From: DASPRM01 sp035319065
Lineage (GTDB): Bacteria > Acidobacteriota > Terriglobia > Terriglobales > Acidobacteriaceae
Assembly (NCBI GenBank): GCA_035319065.1
Contig: DATHDM010000318.1
Location: 1-23,480 of the forward strand
DNA length: 23,480 bases
Direction: 5' to 3'
Positions 1-7,447 of this stretch are shown in pieces. Both the position numbers and the translations under genes were made by a program. Every line of letters starts with the position of its first letter. Position 1 is the stretch's first letter. Below the pieces are notes generated by a model, which was given only the letters and a program-made list of their open reading frames with translations, was not told the DNA's origin and made no database searches.

Positions 1-849
1 CTGCTTCCCCAGGGATTCCGCATCGACTCCTGTGCGGACCTCGCGGAGAACGGTGGAGCCATCGGGGCGCGCCACGACACCCGTCAGCCTGATCTCGCCA
101 GCCTTCACCTCGGCGAAAGCACCGATGGGGACCTGGCAGCCACCGCCAAGCTCGTTCAACAGGGCGCGCTCACAGGCGGTGGCCTGGGCGGTTGAAGCGT
201 GATCGAGGAATTCAACCTGGCGGCGAGTCTTCGCATCGTGCGCGCGGATCTCGATCCCCAGCGCACCCTGGCCGGCGGCGGGGCACATCACCTCCGCGGG
301 CAGGATCTGGCGAATCCACTCCGTGCGGCCGAGCCGGTTCAGGCCAGCGGAGGCCAGGATGATGGCGTCGTACTCTCCCTCTTCCAGTTTGCGCAGGCGG
401 GTATCGACGTTGCCTCGCAGGGGGAAGATGGCGAGGTCGGAGCGCATGGCTTTGAGCTGGGCCTGGCGGCGCAGGCTGCTGGTGCCAACCCGCGCCCCCT
501 GCGGCAGGTCCGCGATGCGCTCGACGCGGCGCGCGAGGAAGGCGTCCAGCGGATTCTGGCGCTCGGTGATGGCCGCGATCGCGAACTCCGAGGCGAGCTC
601 GGTGGGCAGGTCCTTCAAGCTGTGCACGGCGAGATCGACGCGGTTGTCGAGGAGCGCTTCTTCAATTTCCTTGGTGAACATCCCCTTGGTGCCCACCTTG
701 GCAAGAGCCACGTCGGTGATCTTGTCCCCGGTGGTCTTGATGATTTCCAGCTCAACCTGATGGCCACGCGCGCGCAAGAGGGCGGCAATGTGGTTGGCCT
801 GCCAGAGAGCGAGCTGAGAGCCACGGGAGCCGATGCGCAGGAGGGCCAT
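1..849 (-). CDS. hemC: Hydroxymethylbilane synthase (porphobilinogen deaminase), C-terminus cut by window edge
   Basis: This cytosolic enzyme joins four porphobilinogen molecules into hydroxymethylbilane, the linear tetrapyrrole precursor of haem. The reading frame is open from the ATG at 849 to base 1 (283 codons); a full protein is usually a little over 300 residues, so only the end is missing. Visible motifs are the N-terminal IGSRGSQLALWQA, the VHSLKDLP segment with the catalytic aspartate at about residue 80, GTSSLRRQAQL, LRGNVDTRL, and the GGGCQVPIG loop whose cysteine (about residue 238) carries the dipyrromethane cofactor. The ATG shares its A with the TGA of hemA (TGATG), so translation is probably coupled. 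It is the last visible gene of the ccsA-hemA-hemC operon. All key residues are intact; I see nothing odd. Confidence 0.97.
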   Translation of the reverse strand, partial: MALLRIGSRGSQLALWQANHIAALLRARGHQVELEIIKTTGDKITDVALAKVGTKGMFTKEIEEALLDNRVDLAVHSLKDLPTELASEFAIAAITERQNPLDAFLARRVERIADLPQGARVGTSSLRRQAQLKAMRSDLAIFPLRGNVDTRLRKLEEGEYDAIILASAGLNRLGRTEWIRQILPAEVMCPAAGQGALGIEIRAHDAKTRRQVEFLDHASTAQATACERALLNELGGGCQVPIGAFAEVKAGEIRLTGVVARPDGSTVLREVRTGVDAESLGKQ

Positions 850-2159
850 CAGGAGCCGGCTCCGTCGCTGCCCGCGGACTCCGATTTGGAATTCTTGCGG
901 CCTTTGTCGGAGAGATTGAACAGGCGCCGCATGACCTCGACCACCGTGGTGGCCTCGGGCTCGCGCGCCGCGCTCTTCAGGTTGGTGATGGGAGTGTGCA
1001 TGATCTTGTTGACCATGCCGCGGGTGAGGGCGTCGATAGCAACTTCCTGCTCCGGAGTAAGCGGCCCAAGCCGGCTGCGAAAGCGATCGATCTCGGCCTG
1101 GCGAATGTCGTCGAGGTATTCCTGCAGCGAGAGGATGGTGGGCACCACGTCCAGGGTGCGCAAGCGCTCGCTGAAGCGCTCCACTTCCACCGCCACGATG
1201 TCCTCCGCGCGGAGCGCCTCGCGCTTGCGATCAGAGATGTGGCTGGAGACCACCTGCTGCAGATCGTCGATGTCATAAACAAAGATGCCATCCACCTGGT
1301 TGAGGGAGGGATCGACATCGCGCGGGACGGCAATATCAATAAAGAACATGGGCCGGTTGCGGCGGCGAGCCATGAAGGCTTCCCCGTGTTCGCGGCGGAA
1401 GATGGCATGGGGGGCACCGGTTGAGGTGATCACGATGTCGGCCTTGTCGCAGGTAGTGTAGAGATCGCTGAATTGCAGCGCCTGGCCGTCGAACTTGCGC
1501 GCCATCTCCAGCGCACGCTCGTGGGTGCGGTTGACGACGTAGATGGTCCCCACCCCGCTGGCAATCAGGTGGCGGGCGGCGAGTTCGCACATCTTGCCGG
1601 CCCCTACCAGGTACACGCTCTTGCCTTTCAGGTCGCCGAAGATCTTCTTGGCCAGCTCGACGGCCACGGATGCGACCGAAACCGCGGAGGTGGCGATAGC
1701 GGTCTCGTTGCGGACTTTCTTGGCGACGGCGAAGGAGCGGGTGAGGAGAGCATCCAGCTGCGAATGCACGGCGCCGACGGCCCGCGCGATGGCATAGGCT
1801 TCCTTCACCTGGCCCAGAATCTGGGGCTCGCCCACGATCATCGAGTCCAGACTGGAAGTCACGCGGAAGAGATGCTTGACGGCGTCCTTCTCGCGGAATT
1901 CGTAGAGATAGGGCTCGAACTCGGCACGCGGAAGCTTGAAGTAATCGGCGACAAAGCCGCGCAGGTCGGCGCTACCGTTCTGAAGTCCGGCCAGGACCTC
2001 AACCCGGTTGCACGTGGAGAGAATCAATCCTTCCTCGACCCCGGGATAGCGGATCAGGTGTTGCAGAGCGTCGGGCAGCCTGGATTCGGAGACAGCGAAG
2101 CGCTCGCGAATTTCCACCGGTGCGCTTCGATGATTCACTCCGATCAGGTGCACGTTCAT
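849..2159 (-). CDS. hemA: Glutamyl-tRNA reductase
   Basis: It reduces glutamyl-tRNA(Glu) to glutamate-1-semialdehyde with NADPH, the first committed step of C5-pathway tetrapyrrole synthesis. The product is 436 residues, normal for the family. The N-terminus MNVHLIGVNHRSAPVEIRE is the classic start of the catalytic domain; STCNR at 49-52 contains the nucleophilic Cys50. EPQILGQVK follows, then the NADPH-binding VGAGKM segment and a C-terminal helical dimerisation region. An upstream in-frame extension to 2309 exists but lies inside the preceding gene and lacks family similarity, so the ATG at 2159 is chosen. That ATG overlaps the TGA of the upstream ccsA-like gene (ATGA), and the stop overlaps hemC, so the three genes are one transcription unit. 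The last about 20 residues are a polar Ser/Gly/Lys tail that looks dispensable. Confidence 0.98.
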   Translation of the reverse strand: MNVHLIGVNHRSAPVEIRERFAVSESRLPDALQHLIRYPGVEEGLILSTCNRVEVLAGLQNGSADLRGFVADYFKLPRAEFEPYLYEFREKDAVKHLFRVTSSLDSMIVGEPQILGQVKEAYAIARAVGAVHSQLDALLTRSFAVAKKVRNETAIATSAVSVASVAVELAKKIFGDLKGKSVYLVGAGKMCELAARHLIASGVGTIYVVNRTHERALEMARKFDGQALQFSDLYTTCDKADIVITSTGAPHAIFRREHGEAFMARRRNRPMFFIDIAVPRDVDPSLNQVDGIFVYDIDDLQQVVSSHISDRKREALRAEDIVAVEVERFSERLRTLDVVPTILSLQEYLDDIRQAEIDRFRSRLGPLTPEQEVAIDALTRGMVNKIMHTPITNLKSAAREPEATTVVEVMRRLFNLSDKGRKNSKSESAGSDGAGS

Positions 2160-2983
2160 GGGGCCACAAACCTGTGTACCGCGCTGAAGTAATTGGCCGC
2201 CCAGGCGCCGACGGCCGCCAGGAAGGCGAAGGTTGCAAGATAGGCGGCACGCCGCCCGCGCCAGCCGGAGCTCCAGCGGGTGTAGAGCAGCACCATGTAC
2301 ACCGCCCACATCAGCAGAGAAAGAATGATCTTGGGATCGTAAAAGTAATGGGGGCCGAAATTAGCCTCTGCCACGACCGACCCGGCGATCAGCCCGAAGG
2401 TCATGAAGGGGAAGCCCAGCAGCAGAGATTTGTAGCCGATGTCGTCGATGACCTGCAGTGCGGGCAGGCGGGAGAGGACGCCGTCGGGCGCCGGACTCTT
2501 GGACTTGAGGCTGCGTTCCTGCACCAGGTAGAGGATGCTGGAGGCAAAACTCAGCAGCAAGGCGGCGTAACCGGTGAAGATCATGGCCACGTGCACGCCG
2601 ATCCAGCCGCTGCGCATCAGGCGGGAGGCGAAAATCACCGGCTGCTGCGCCAGGGCGGAAGCAAACACCAGCAGGAAGGCGAGGGGAAACATGAAAATCC
2701 CGGGCGAGGTGGTGCGATAACGGGCATAGACCAGCATGAAGACTGCCAGGATTAGAAAAGCCAGCAGCGATTCCGAGTCATGGATCGACATCAGGGTGAG
2801 GGACAGGTGGCCGGTAGTCATGGCGGTCTCGGCGAGGGAGACAAAGTGGAAGATCATGCCGATGCCGACACAGGGCACCACCACACGGGAGAGCCAGGCG
2901 CACGGCCGGCTGACCGCCGCCAGGGCATAGAGCAAGCCCACCGCATAGAAGAGCACCGAAACTCGGAGCCAAAGCAGTGGCAT
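2156..2983 (-). CDS. ccsA: CcsA/HemX-family inner-membrane protein (cytochrome c assembly type)
   Basis: This is a 275-residue polytopic membrane protein with about eight hydrophobic segments. It belongs to the CcmC/CcsA/HemX superfamily, whose members handle haem or support haem synthesis. The C-terminal half follows the CcsA pattern (DPK, a membrane helix, a GWRGRRAAYLA segment, a final helix and a histidine near the end). The tryptophan-rich haem-handling motif is degenerate, however: where CcsA proteins have a WGxxWxWDPKE-type sequence, this one reads FGPHYFYDPKIIL. Candidate haem-ligand histidines remain (FHFVSL, GVHVAMIF, VHRF). Its place just before hemA, with a 4-bp ATGA overlap, matches the HemX arrangement seen in other bacteria. 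It is therefore either a HemX-type protein acting on glutamyl-tRNA reductase levels or a divergent CcsA; the sequence alone does not decide. A G-run upstream of the ATG may serve as ribosome binding site. Confidence 0.85.
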   Translation of the reverse strand: MPLLWLRVSVLFYAVGLLYALAAVSRPCAWLSRVVVPCVGIGMIFHFVSLAETAMTTGHLSLTLMSIHDSESLLAFLILAVFMLVYARYRTTSPGIFMFPLAFLLVFASALAQQPVIFASRLMRSGWIGVHVAMIFTGYAALLLSFASSILYLVQERSLKSKSPAPDGVLSRLPALQVIDDIGYKSLLLGFPFMTFGLIAGSVVAEANFGPHYFYDPKIILSLLMWAVYMVLLYTRWSSGWRGRRAAYLATFAFLAAVGAWAANYFSAVHRFVAP

Positions 2984-3041
2984 AGCCTGTTTTCCCCCCG
3001 ATCAGGGGCGCCGACCTCCGCCAACTCGGTGGGAAGAATTG

Positions 3042-3047
3042 ATTATA
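3042..3047 (-). promoter_or_regulatory. Likely -10 box of the ccsA-hemA-hemC operon
   Basis: Read on the minus strand this is a perfect TATAAT, about 60 bases upstream of the ccsA-like start codon. No good -35 lies at 16-18 bp, which fits a promoter that needs an activator (see the palindrome at 3108-3123). The leader between it and the start can form a small CCCC/GGGG hairpin near 2996-3008. Confidence 0.55.
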
Positions 3048-3107
3048 TCCCCTGGCTACGGTGCCTCAGGCAGGGGGCAAAGGGCAGTGGAAGGTATCAC
3101 GGGCCGG

Positions 3108-3123
3108 TGTGATAAGGGTCACA
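3108..3123. promoter_or_regulatory. CRP/FNR-family type palindrome, TGTGA-N6-TCACA
   Basis: Both half-sites match the Escherichia coli CRP consensus exactly, with the correct 6-base spacer. The centre lies roughly 80 bases upstream of the transcription start expected from the TATAAT at 3042-3047, a distance used by class I CRP activation. It overlaps a second inverted repeat, TATCAC-N8-GTGATA (3095-3114). It sits in the gap between ccsA and the next minus-strand gene. Which regulator binds it is unknown. Confidence 0.5.
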
Positions 3124-3171
3124 GGAGGAGGGGAGACGCTTGGCCGCCCAGAGGTGCCTGGTTGGCCGATC

Positions 3172-3534
3172 TCAATCGACCCCGAGCGTATGCAGGTACT
3201 CCTCGATCTCGTTGGCGGTGACGGTGAGGCGGCGGCCATCGTGCATCATGTTCTCAATCTCGTCGAACCCGTGGAACAGGCGGATCTTGACGACGGCGTA
3301 CTGTTCGGCTTCTGTGAGGGTGCGGTTGTGGTTGGCGGACCAGCGCTCGGCAGCGTCGCGCCGGAGGAAGACGCTTACGGCGTAGGTGGTTTTGCGGTCA
3401 GAGCTTATGTCGAAGATATACTCGGTGGCCGGGGCCTCGCTATCGCCGGCTAGCGCCGGGCGCTGGCCGACAAAGTAGTACTGATAGACATATCCGGTTT
3501 CTCCGGTGTACGTCTTGATGCGGCGCACGGTCAT
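3172..3534 (-). CDS. Small conserved-looking protein of unknown function
   Basis: This 120-residue soluble protein has no signal peptide or membrane segment, and I do not recognise the family. It begins with a tyrosine-rich stretch (TGYVYQYYFVGQR), has a middle strand-like segment (TEYIFDISSDRKTTYAVSVFL) and ends in a helical acidic part (TANEIEEYLHTLGVD). The composition suggests a small alpha/beta domain, and codon use resembles that of its neighbours. It starts 17 bases after the stop of the GalT-like gene on the same strand, so it is probably the second gene of that unit. No strong ribosome binding site precedes the ATG. It could alternatively be read as an independent gene; no function is claimed. 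Confidence 0.62.
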   Translation of the reverse strand: MTVRRIKTYTGETGYVYQYYFVGQRPALAGDSEAPATEYIFDISSDRKTTYAVSVFLRRDAAERWSANHNRTLTEAEQYAVVKIRLFHGFDEIENMMHDGRRLTVTANEIEEYLHTLGVD

Positions 3535-3551
3535 GGGCAGGCAGAAGTTTA

Positions 3552-4541
3552 CTACTCCGGCGTGATCTCCCGCAGACGCCTGGCGCAGGTTTCAGAGGTC
3601 ACCGGGGTGTAGTACACCTCCTTAAAAGTGTAGGACTTGGCCTTGTCCTTGAGCACGGGCAGAATCTCGATGTGCCAGTGATAGTCGTCATCGATGGTGG
3701 TCCAATAGCCGAGGACATCGGAGCGGTGCAGAGTGTTGGGTGAGGTGTGCAGGACGAGGTGGAAGGCGTCGCTGACGGCGCGCACACGGCTGAGGGTGCG
3801 CTTCAGCAGGGCCGCCAGATCGCGCAGGGTAGAACTCTTGCTCACCCCGAGGCGCTCAAACGAGGCCTCGTGCTGGCGGGAGATTATCCAGACCTCATAG
3901 GGAACACGTGGGGCATAGGGCACGCAGGCGACGTAGTCGCCGCGGGTCTCCACGATGCGTTTCCCGGCACGTTCTTCCTGGGCCAGGATGTCGCAAAAGA
4001 CGCAGCGCTCCTTCTGCGCGAAGTATTCCTTTCCCGCACGCAACTCGTAGAGGATGCGGCGGGGAACGAAGGTGGTGGCGGTGAGCTCGGAGGTGGGATG
4101 CTCGAAGTCCTGCCCTGCGGACACGCCAAAGTTCTTGTAAACCGAGACGTACTTGAAGCGGCGGTCGCGCTTGAGATCGAGAATGCGGCTGGAGATCAGC
4201 AGCAGCACTTGCTCGACTTCGGCATCGCTGGCCTGCCACAGCTGTTTCTTATGGTTGGGATTCTCTACCAGCACTTCGTGAGCACCGACGGCCTGCATGC
4301 TGTCGTACAGACCTTCGCCACGCCGCTGCGGCTCGCCCTCGATGCGGAAGATGGGTGCGGGATGCACCACAGCCCGCGCCTGCCAGGGCCCGCCGTCGAG
4401 GGAGGGCAGGCTGGAGATGACCTGAGGAGGCAGGGGAGAGTCCGGGCAATAGCGACAGAAACTCTGATCCCTAGGCTGAGCCGCCGGATCATCGCCGGTG
4501 ATGACCCAGGAGCGGGTGATCGGGTCCTTGCGAAGCTGCAT
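3552..4541 (-). CDS. galT: Galactose-1-phosphate uridylyltransferase-like (GalT/HIT superfamily) protein with altered HPH motif
   Basis: GalT enzymes exchange UMP between UDP-glucose and galactose-1-phosphate through a uridylyl-histidine intermediate (Leloir pathway). At 329 residues this has the family length and two-domain layout: CRYC at 29-32 and an ENPNH segment (zinc-site-like), a long middle, a second pair CVFC, and the C-terminal HWHIE at 288-292. At the site of the catalytic His-Pro-His, the protein reads His148-Pro149-Thr150, so the residue that should carry the UMP is threonine. The DNA there is unambiguous (CAT CCC ACC). It may be a GalT relative with a different reaction or a non-catalytic homologue. 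No other Leloir genes are nearby apart from a GHMP kinase at the far right edge. It is divergently oriented from mutS. Confidence 0.75.
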   Translation of the reverse strand: MQLRKDPITRSWVITGDDPAAQPRDQSFCRYCPDSPLPPQVISSLPSLDGGPWQARAVVHPAPIFRIEGEPQRRGEGLYDSMQAVGAHEVLVENPNHKKQLWQASDAEVEQVLLLISSRILDLKRDRRFKYVSVYKNFGVSAGQDFEHPTSELTATTFVPRRILYELRAGKEYFAQKERCVFCDILAQEERAGKRIVETRGDYVACVPYAPRVPYEVWIISRQHEASFERLGVSKSSTLRDLAALLKRTLSRVRAVSDAFHLVLHTSPNTLHRSDVLGYWTTIDDDYHWHIEILPVLKDKAKSYTFKEVYYTPVTSETCARRLREITPE

Positions 4542-4600
4542 AGAGACTAAGAGAACACTGAGAGCGCGAGGCAGTCAAATCGAACCGGAATGCGGACGCA

Positions 4601-4627
4601 TGCAGGTTTGGCAACCCGCAACCTGCA
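4601..4627. promoter_or_regulatory. Inverted repeat TGCAGGTT-N11-AACCTGCA in the galT/mutS divergent region
   Basis: Two perfect 8-base arms separated by 11 bases lie in the 122-bp gap between the two divergently oriented genes. The repeat sits immediately upstream of the mutS -10 box at 4640-4645, where a -35 would be expected. It could be an operator or simply a hairpin. It does not match the SOS boxes known to me. Confidence 0.4.
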
Positions 4628-4636
4628 ACAGTCCTT

Positions 4637-4645
4637 TGCTATAAT
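4637..4645 (+). promoter_or_regulatory. Extended -10 promoter of mutS (TGCTATAAT)
   Basis: A consensus TATAAT at 4640-4645 is preceded by TG with one spacer base, the extended -10 form that can work without a -35. Transcription would begin near 4652, leaving a leader of only about 12 bases before the mutS ATG, with no Shine-Dalgarno sequence in it. Confidence 0.6.
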
Positions 4646-4663
4646 CCGCGCAGTTTTCCCGCG

Positions 4664-7402
4664 ATGACCGAGTTCCCCACCCCGCAGTCTCCCCACCCTG
4701 CAACGCCCGGTGAGCCCAGCACCCCGCTGATGCGGCAGTACACTGCGATCAAGAAGCAGCACCCCAACGCGCTGCTGTTCTTCCGGCTGGGGGATTTCTA
4801 CGAATTGTTCTTCGAGGACGCGGTGGTGGCGTCGCGCGAACTGCAGATCACGCTGACCTCGCGCAACAAAGAGAAGGGTGTGCCCATGTGCGGAGTGCCC
4901 TATCACAGCGCCGAGGGATATATCGCCAAGCTCATCCGCAAGGGCTACAAGGTCGCGATCTGCGAGCAGACGGAAGACCCGAAACTGGCGAAGAAGCTGG
5001 TGCGCCGCGAGGTAACGCGCGTGGTCACGCCGGGGACGGCGGCGGATTCCTCGCTGGTCTCCGAAGAAAACAATTTTCTGGCGGCCGTCGCCAGCGTGCC
5101 CGGCAAGACAGGAAAGACGGTGGGTTTTGCCGCCCTTGATCTCTCCACAGGAGAGTTCCGGGCGACGGAGTTCGCCGGCGAAGGCGCCGAGCGCCGCACC
5201 TGGGAGGAGATGGAGCAGTTGCGGCCGCGGGAAGTTCTCTATGCCTCTTCCCTGCCGCTGTTTGAGGTGGCGGGCGCCCCTGAAACCGCTGGACATCTGC
5301 CGGCGAGGGGTTTGCCTGCAGCGGCAACCGAGCGGCAGATCCCAGATTCCACGATGCGGCCGGTTCATGGGGGCTGGGCGCTGACGCCGCTGGAGGATTG
5401 GGTGTTCGCGCCCGATTACGCCATTCCGCTGGTGGAGAACCATTTCGGAGTGGTTTCGCTGGAGGGATTCGGCCTGGCGGGCAAGCCGGCCGCGGCTTCC
5501 GCGGCGGGAGCGGTGCTGCATTACGTGCGGAGCACGCAACGCGGAACGCTCGATCACGTGGATCGCATCGGCTTCTACGAGCGCCAGGACTGCCTGGTCC
5601 TGGATGCGGTGACGGTGCGCAATCTGGAATTGGTAGAGCCGCTGTTTGCCGGATCTGGCGAGGCTGTCACGCTGTTCCGCGCCCTCGACAGCACTCTGAC
5701 GCCGATGGGCAAACGCCTGCTTCGCGCCTGGATGTTGCGGCCGTCGGTCGAAGTGGAGCAAATCACGGCGCGCCTGGATGCGGTGGAAGAGCTGCGCGAT
5801 CGTCTGATGGGGCGCGAGGATCTGCGGCGGTCGCTGGACGGCATCCTCGACGTCGAGCGGCTGCTGAGCCGGGTGACGCTGGAGACGGCCAATCCCAGAG
5901 ACCTGCTGGCGCTGGCGGCATCGCTCGCAAAGATTCCTCCCGTCAAGCGAGTGCTGGCAGAGTTTGCCGCCGCTCGCCTTCGTCTGCGGCAGGAGGCGCT
6001 GGACGACCTGCAGGATCTGCGGGAGCGCATCGACCTGAGCATCGTTGCAGAACCGCCCCTGAGCTTCGCCGACGGTGGCGTGATCCGCGAAGGGGTGAAC
6101 ACGGAGCTGGACGAGCTTCGCGCCTTGAGCCGAAACAGCAAGCAGTACCTGGCGAGGATCGAAGAGCGGGAGCGGCAGCGCACTGGAATCGCGTCGCTGA
6201 AAGTGAAGTTCAATTCTGTGTTCGGCTATTACATTGAAATCTCCAAAGCCAACCTTCACCTCGCCGCGCCCGACTATGAGCGCAAACAGACGCTGGTGAA
6301 CGCAGAGCGCTTCACCACTCCCGAGCTCAAGGAATATGAAGCCAGGATTCTGGACGCCCAGGAGAAGATCGTCGAGATCGAGCGGCGAATCTTCGCCGAG
6401 CTACGGGCAGCGGTGGCGGCGCAGGCCAAGCGCATACGGCAGAGCGCGCTGGCGCTGGCGGAGATCGATGTCCTGGCCTCGATGGCGCACCTGGCAGCGC
6501 TCAGGAATTACTGCCGGCCACAATTTGCAAGCGGCGGAGAGCTGGAGATTGTGGAGGGGAGACATCCAGTCGTCGAGATCCAGGAAATCTTCGGCATTGC
6601 GGAGCGCTTCGTTCCCAACAACCTGTTTCTGAACAGCACGACGCACGCCATCCTGCTGCTGACCGGACCCAACATGGGGGGCAAGTCCACCTATCTGCGG
6701 CAGACCGCGTTAATCGTCATCATGGCGCAGATGGGCTGCTTCGTTCCTGCCCGACAGGCGCGGCTGGATGTGGTGGACCGCATCTTCACCCGCATCGGCG
6801 CCAGCGACAATCTGGCGCGCGGGCGCTCGACCTTCATGGTGGAGATGACGGAAACGGCAGCCATCCTGAACACCGCCACGCCGCGCTCGCTGATCCTGCT
6901 GGATGAAATCGGCCGCGGCACGGCCACCTACGACGGGCTGGCGATCGCCTGGGCGGCGGTGGAGTACGTCCATACCCGCACCCGCGCCAAGACGCTGTTT
7001 GCCACTCACTATCATGAGCTGACGGAGCTGGCAGAACGGCTCTCCGGGGTCAAGAACTATCACGTTGGGGTGAAGGAGAGCGCAGGCGGAATCGCGTTCC
7101 TGCGCAAAGTGGAGCCGGGAGCGGCCGACAAGAGCTATGGGATCGAAGTGGCGAAACTGGCGGGCCTGCCCCACGACGTGGTGGTCAGGGCGCGCGAGGT
7201 GCTGGCGGAGCACGAAACGGCGGAGCAGCGCCTCACCGATCACCTGGCCAGCGAGGAACGCGCACCCGAACCCATGCAGTTAACCATTTTCACCCCGCTA
7301 TCGCAGAAGATAGTAGACCGGTTGCGGGAGACGAATCTGGACCAGCTCACGCCGCTGGAGGCGCTGAATCTGTTACACGCGTTGAAGAAGCAGATCGAGT
7401 AA
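4664..7402 (+). CDS. mutS: DNA mismatch repair ATPase MutS
   Basis: It recognises mismatches and small loops and starts repair with MutL. At 912 residues it is slightly longer than usual because of a proline-rich N-terminal extension of about 20 residues. The mismatch-reading Phe-X-Glu motif is present (GDFYELF, 43-49), as is QTEDP. The Walker A site GPNMGGKS is at 668-675, the Walker B site LLDEIGRGT has Asp747-Glu748, and the switch histidine lies in FATHYHEL. The C-terminal part carries MQLTIF (871-876), a fit to the beta-clamp binding motif QLxLF, and ends in a helix-turn-helix dimerisation segment. The start is fixed by a promoter only 20 bases upstream. The antisense strand contains a long open frame, which I treat as a shadow. 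nagZ follows after 45 bases on the same strand. Confidence 0.99.
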   Translation: MTEFPTPQSPHPATPGEPSTPLMRQYTAIKKQHPNALLFFRLGDFYELFFEDAVVASRELQITLTSRNKEKGVPMCGVPYHSAEGYIAKLIRKGYKVAICEQTEDPKLAKKLVRREVTRVVTPGTAADSSLVSEENNFLAAVASVPGKTGKTVGFAALDLSTGEFRATEFAGEGAERRTWEEMEQLRPREVLYASSLPLFEVAGAPETAGHLPARGLPAAATERQIPDSTMRPVHGGWALTPLEDWVFAPDYAIPLVENHFGVVSLEGFGLAGKPAAASAAGAVLHYVRSTQRGTLDHVDRIGFYERQDCLVLDAVTVRNLELVEPLFAGSGEAVTLFRALDSTLTPMGKRLLRAWMLRPSVEVEQITARLDAVEELRDRLMGREDLRRSLDGILDVERLLSRVTLETANPRDLLALAASLAKIPPVKRVLAEFAAARLRLRQEALDDLQDLRERIDLSIVAEPPLSFADGGVIREGVNTELDELRALSRNSKQYLARIEERERQRTGIASLKVKFNSVFGYYIEISKANLHLAAPDYERKQTLVNAERFTTPELKEYEARILDAQEKIVEIERRIFAELRAAVAAQAKRIRQSALALAEIDVLASMAHLAALRNYCRPQFASGGELEIVEGRHPVVEIQEIFGIAERFVPNNLFLNSTTHAILLLTGPNMGGKSTYLRQTALIVIMAQMGCFVPARQARLDVVDRIFTRIGASDNLARGRSTFMVEMTETAAILNTATPRSLILLDEIGRGTATYDGLAIAWAAVEYVHTRTRAKTLFATHYHELTELAERLSGVKNYHVGVKESAGGIAFLRKVEPGAADKSYGIEVAKLAGLPHDVVVRAREVLAEHETAEQRLTDHLASEERAPEPMQLTIFTPLSQKIVDRLRETNLDQLTPLEALNLLHALKKQIE

Positions 7403-7447
7403 TCGGCTGTAGGGCATCGTGCAAACGGCCGCCCGGGACAAGTCTCA

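Noticed and set aside
199..1278. Plus-strand open frame of 359 codons across hemC and hemA
   Set aside because: Both hemC and hemA are unmistakable on the other strand; this frame crosses their junction and shows no family features.
4547..6259. Long antisense open frame (about 570 codons) opposite mutS
   Set aside because: It lies wholly against a highly conserved mutS. Its product is rich in Arg, Gln and His, as expected from antisense frames in GC-rich genes, and has no recognisable domain.
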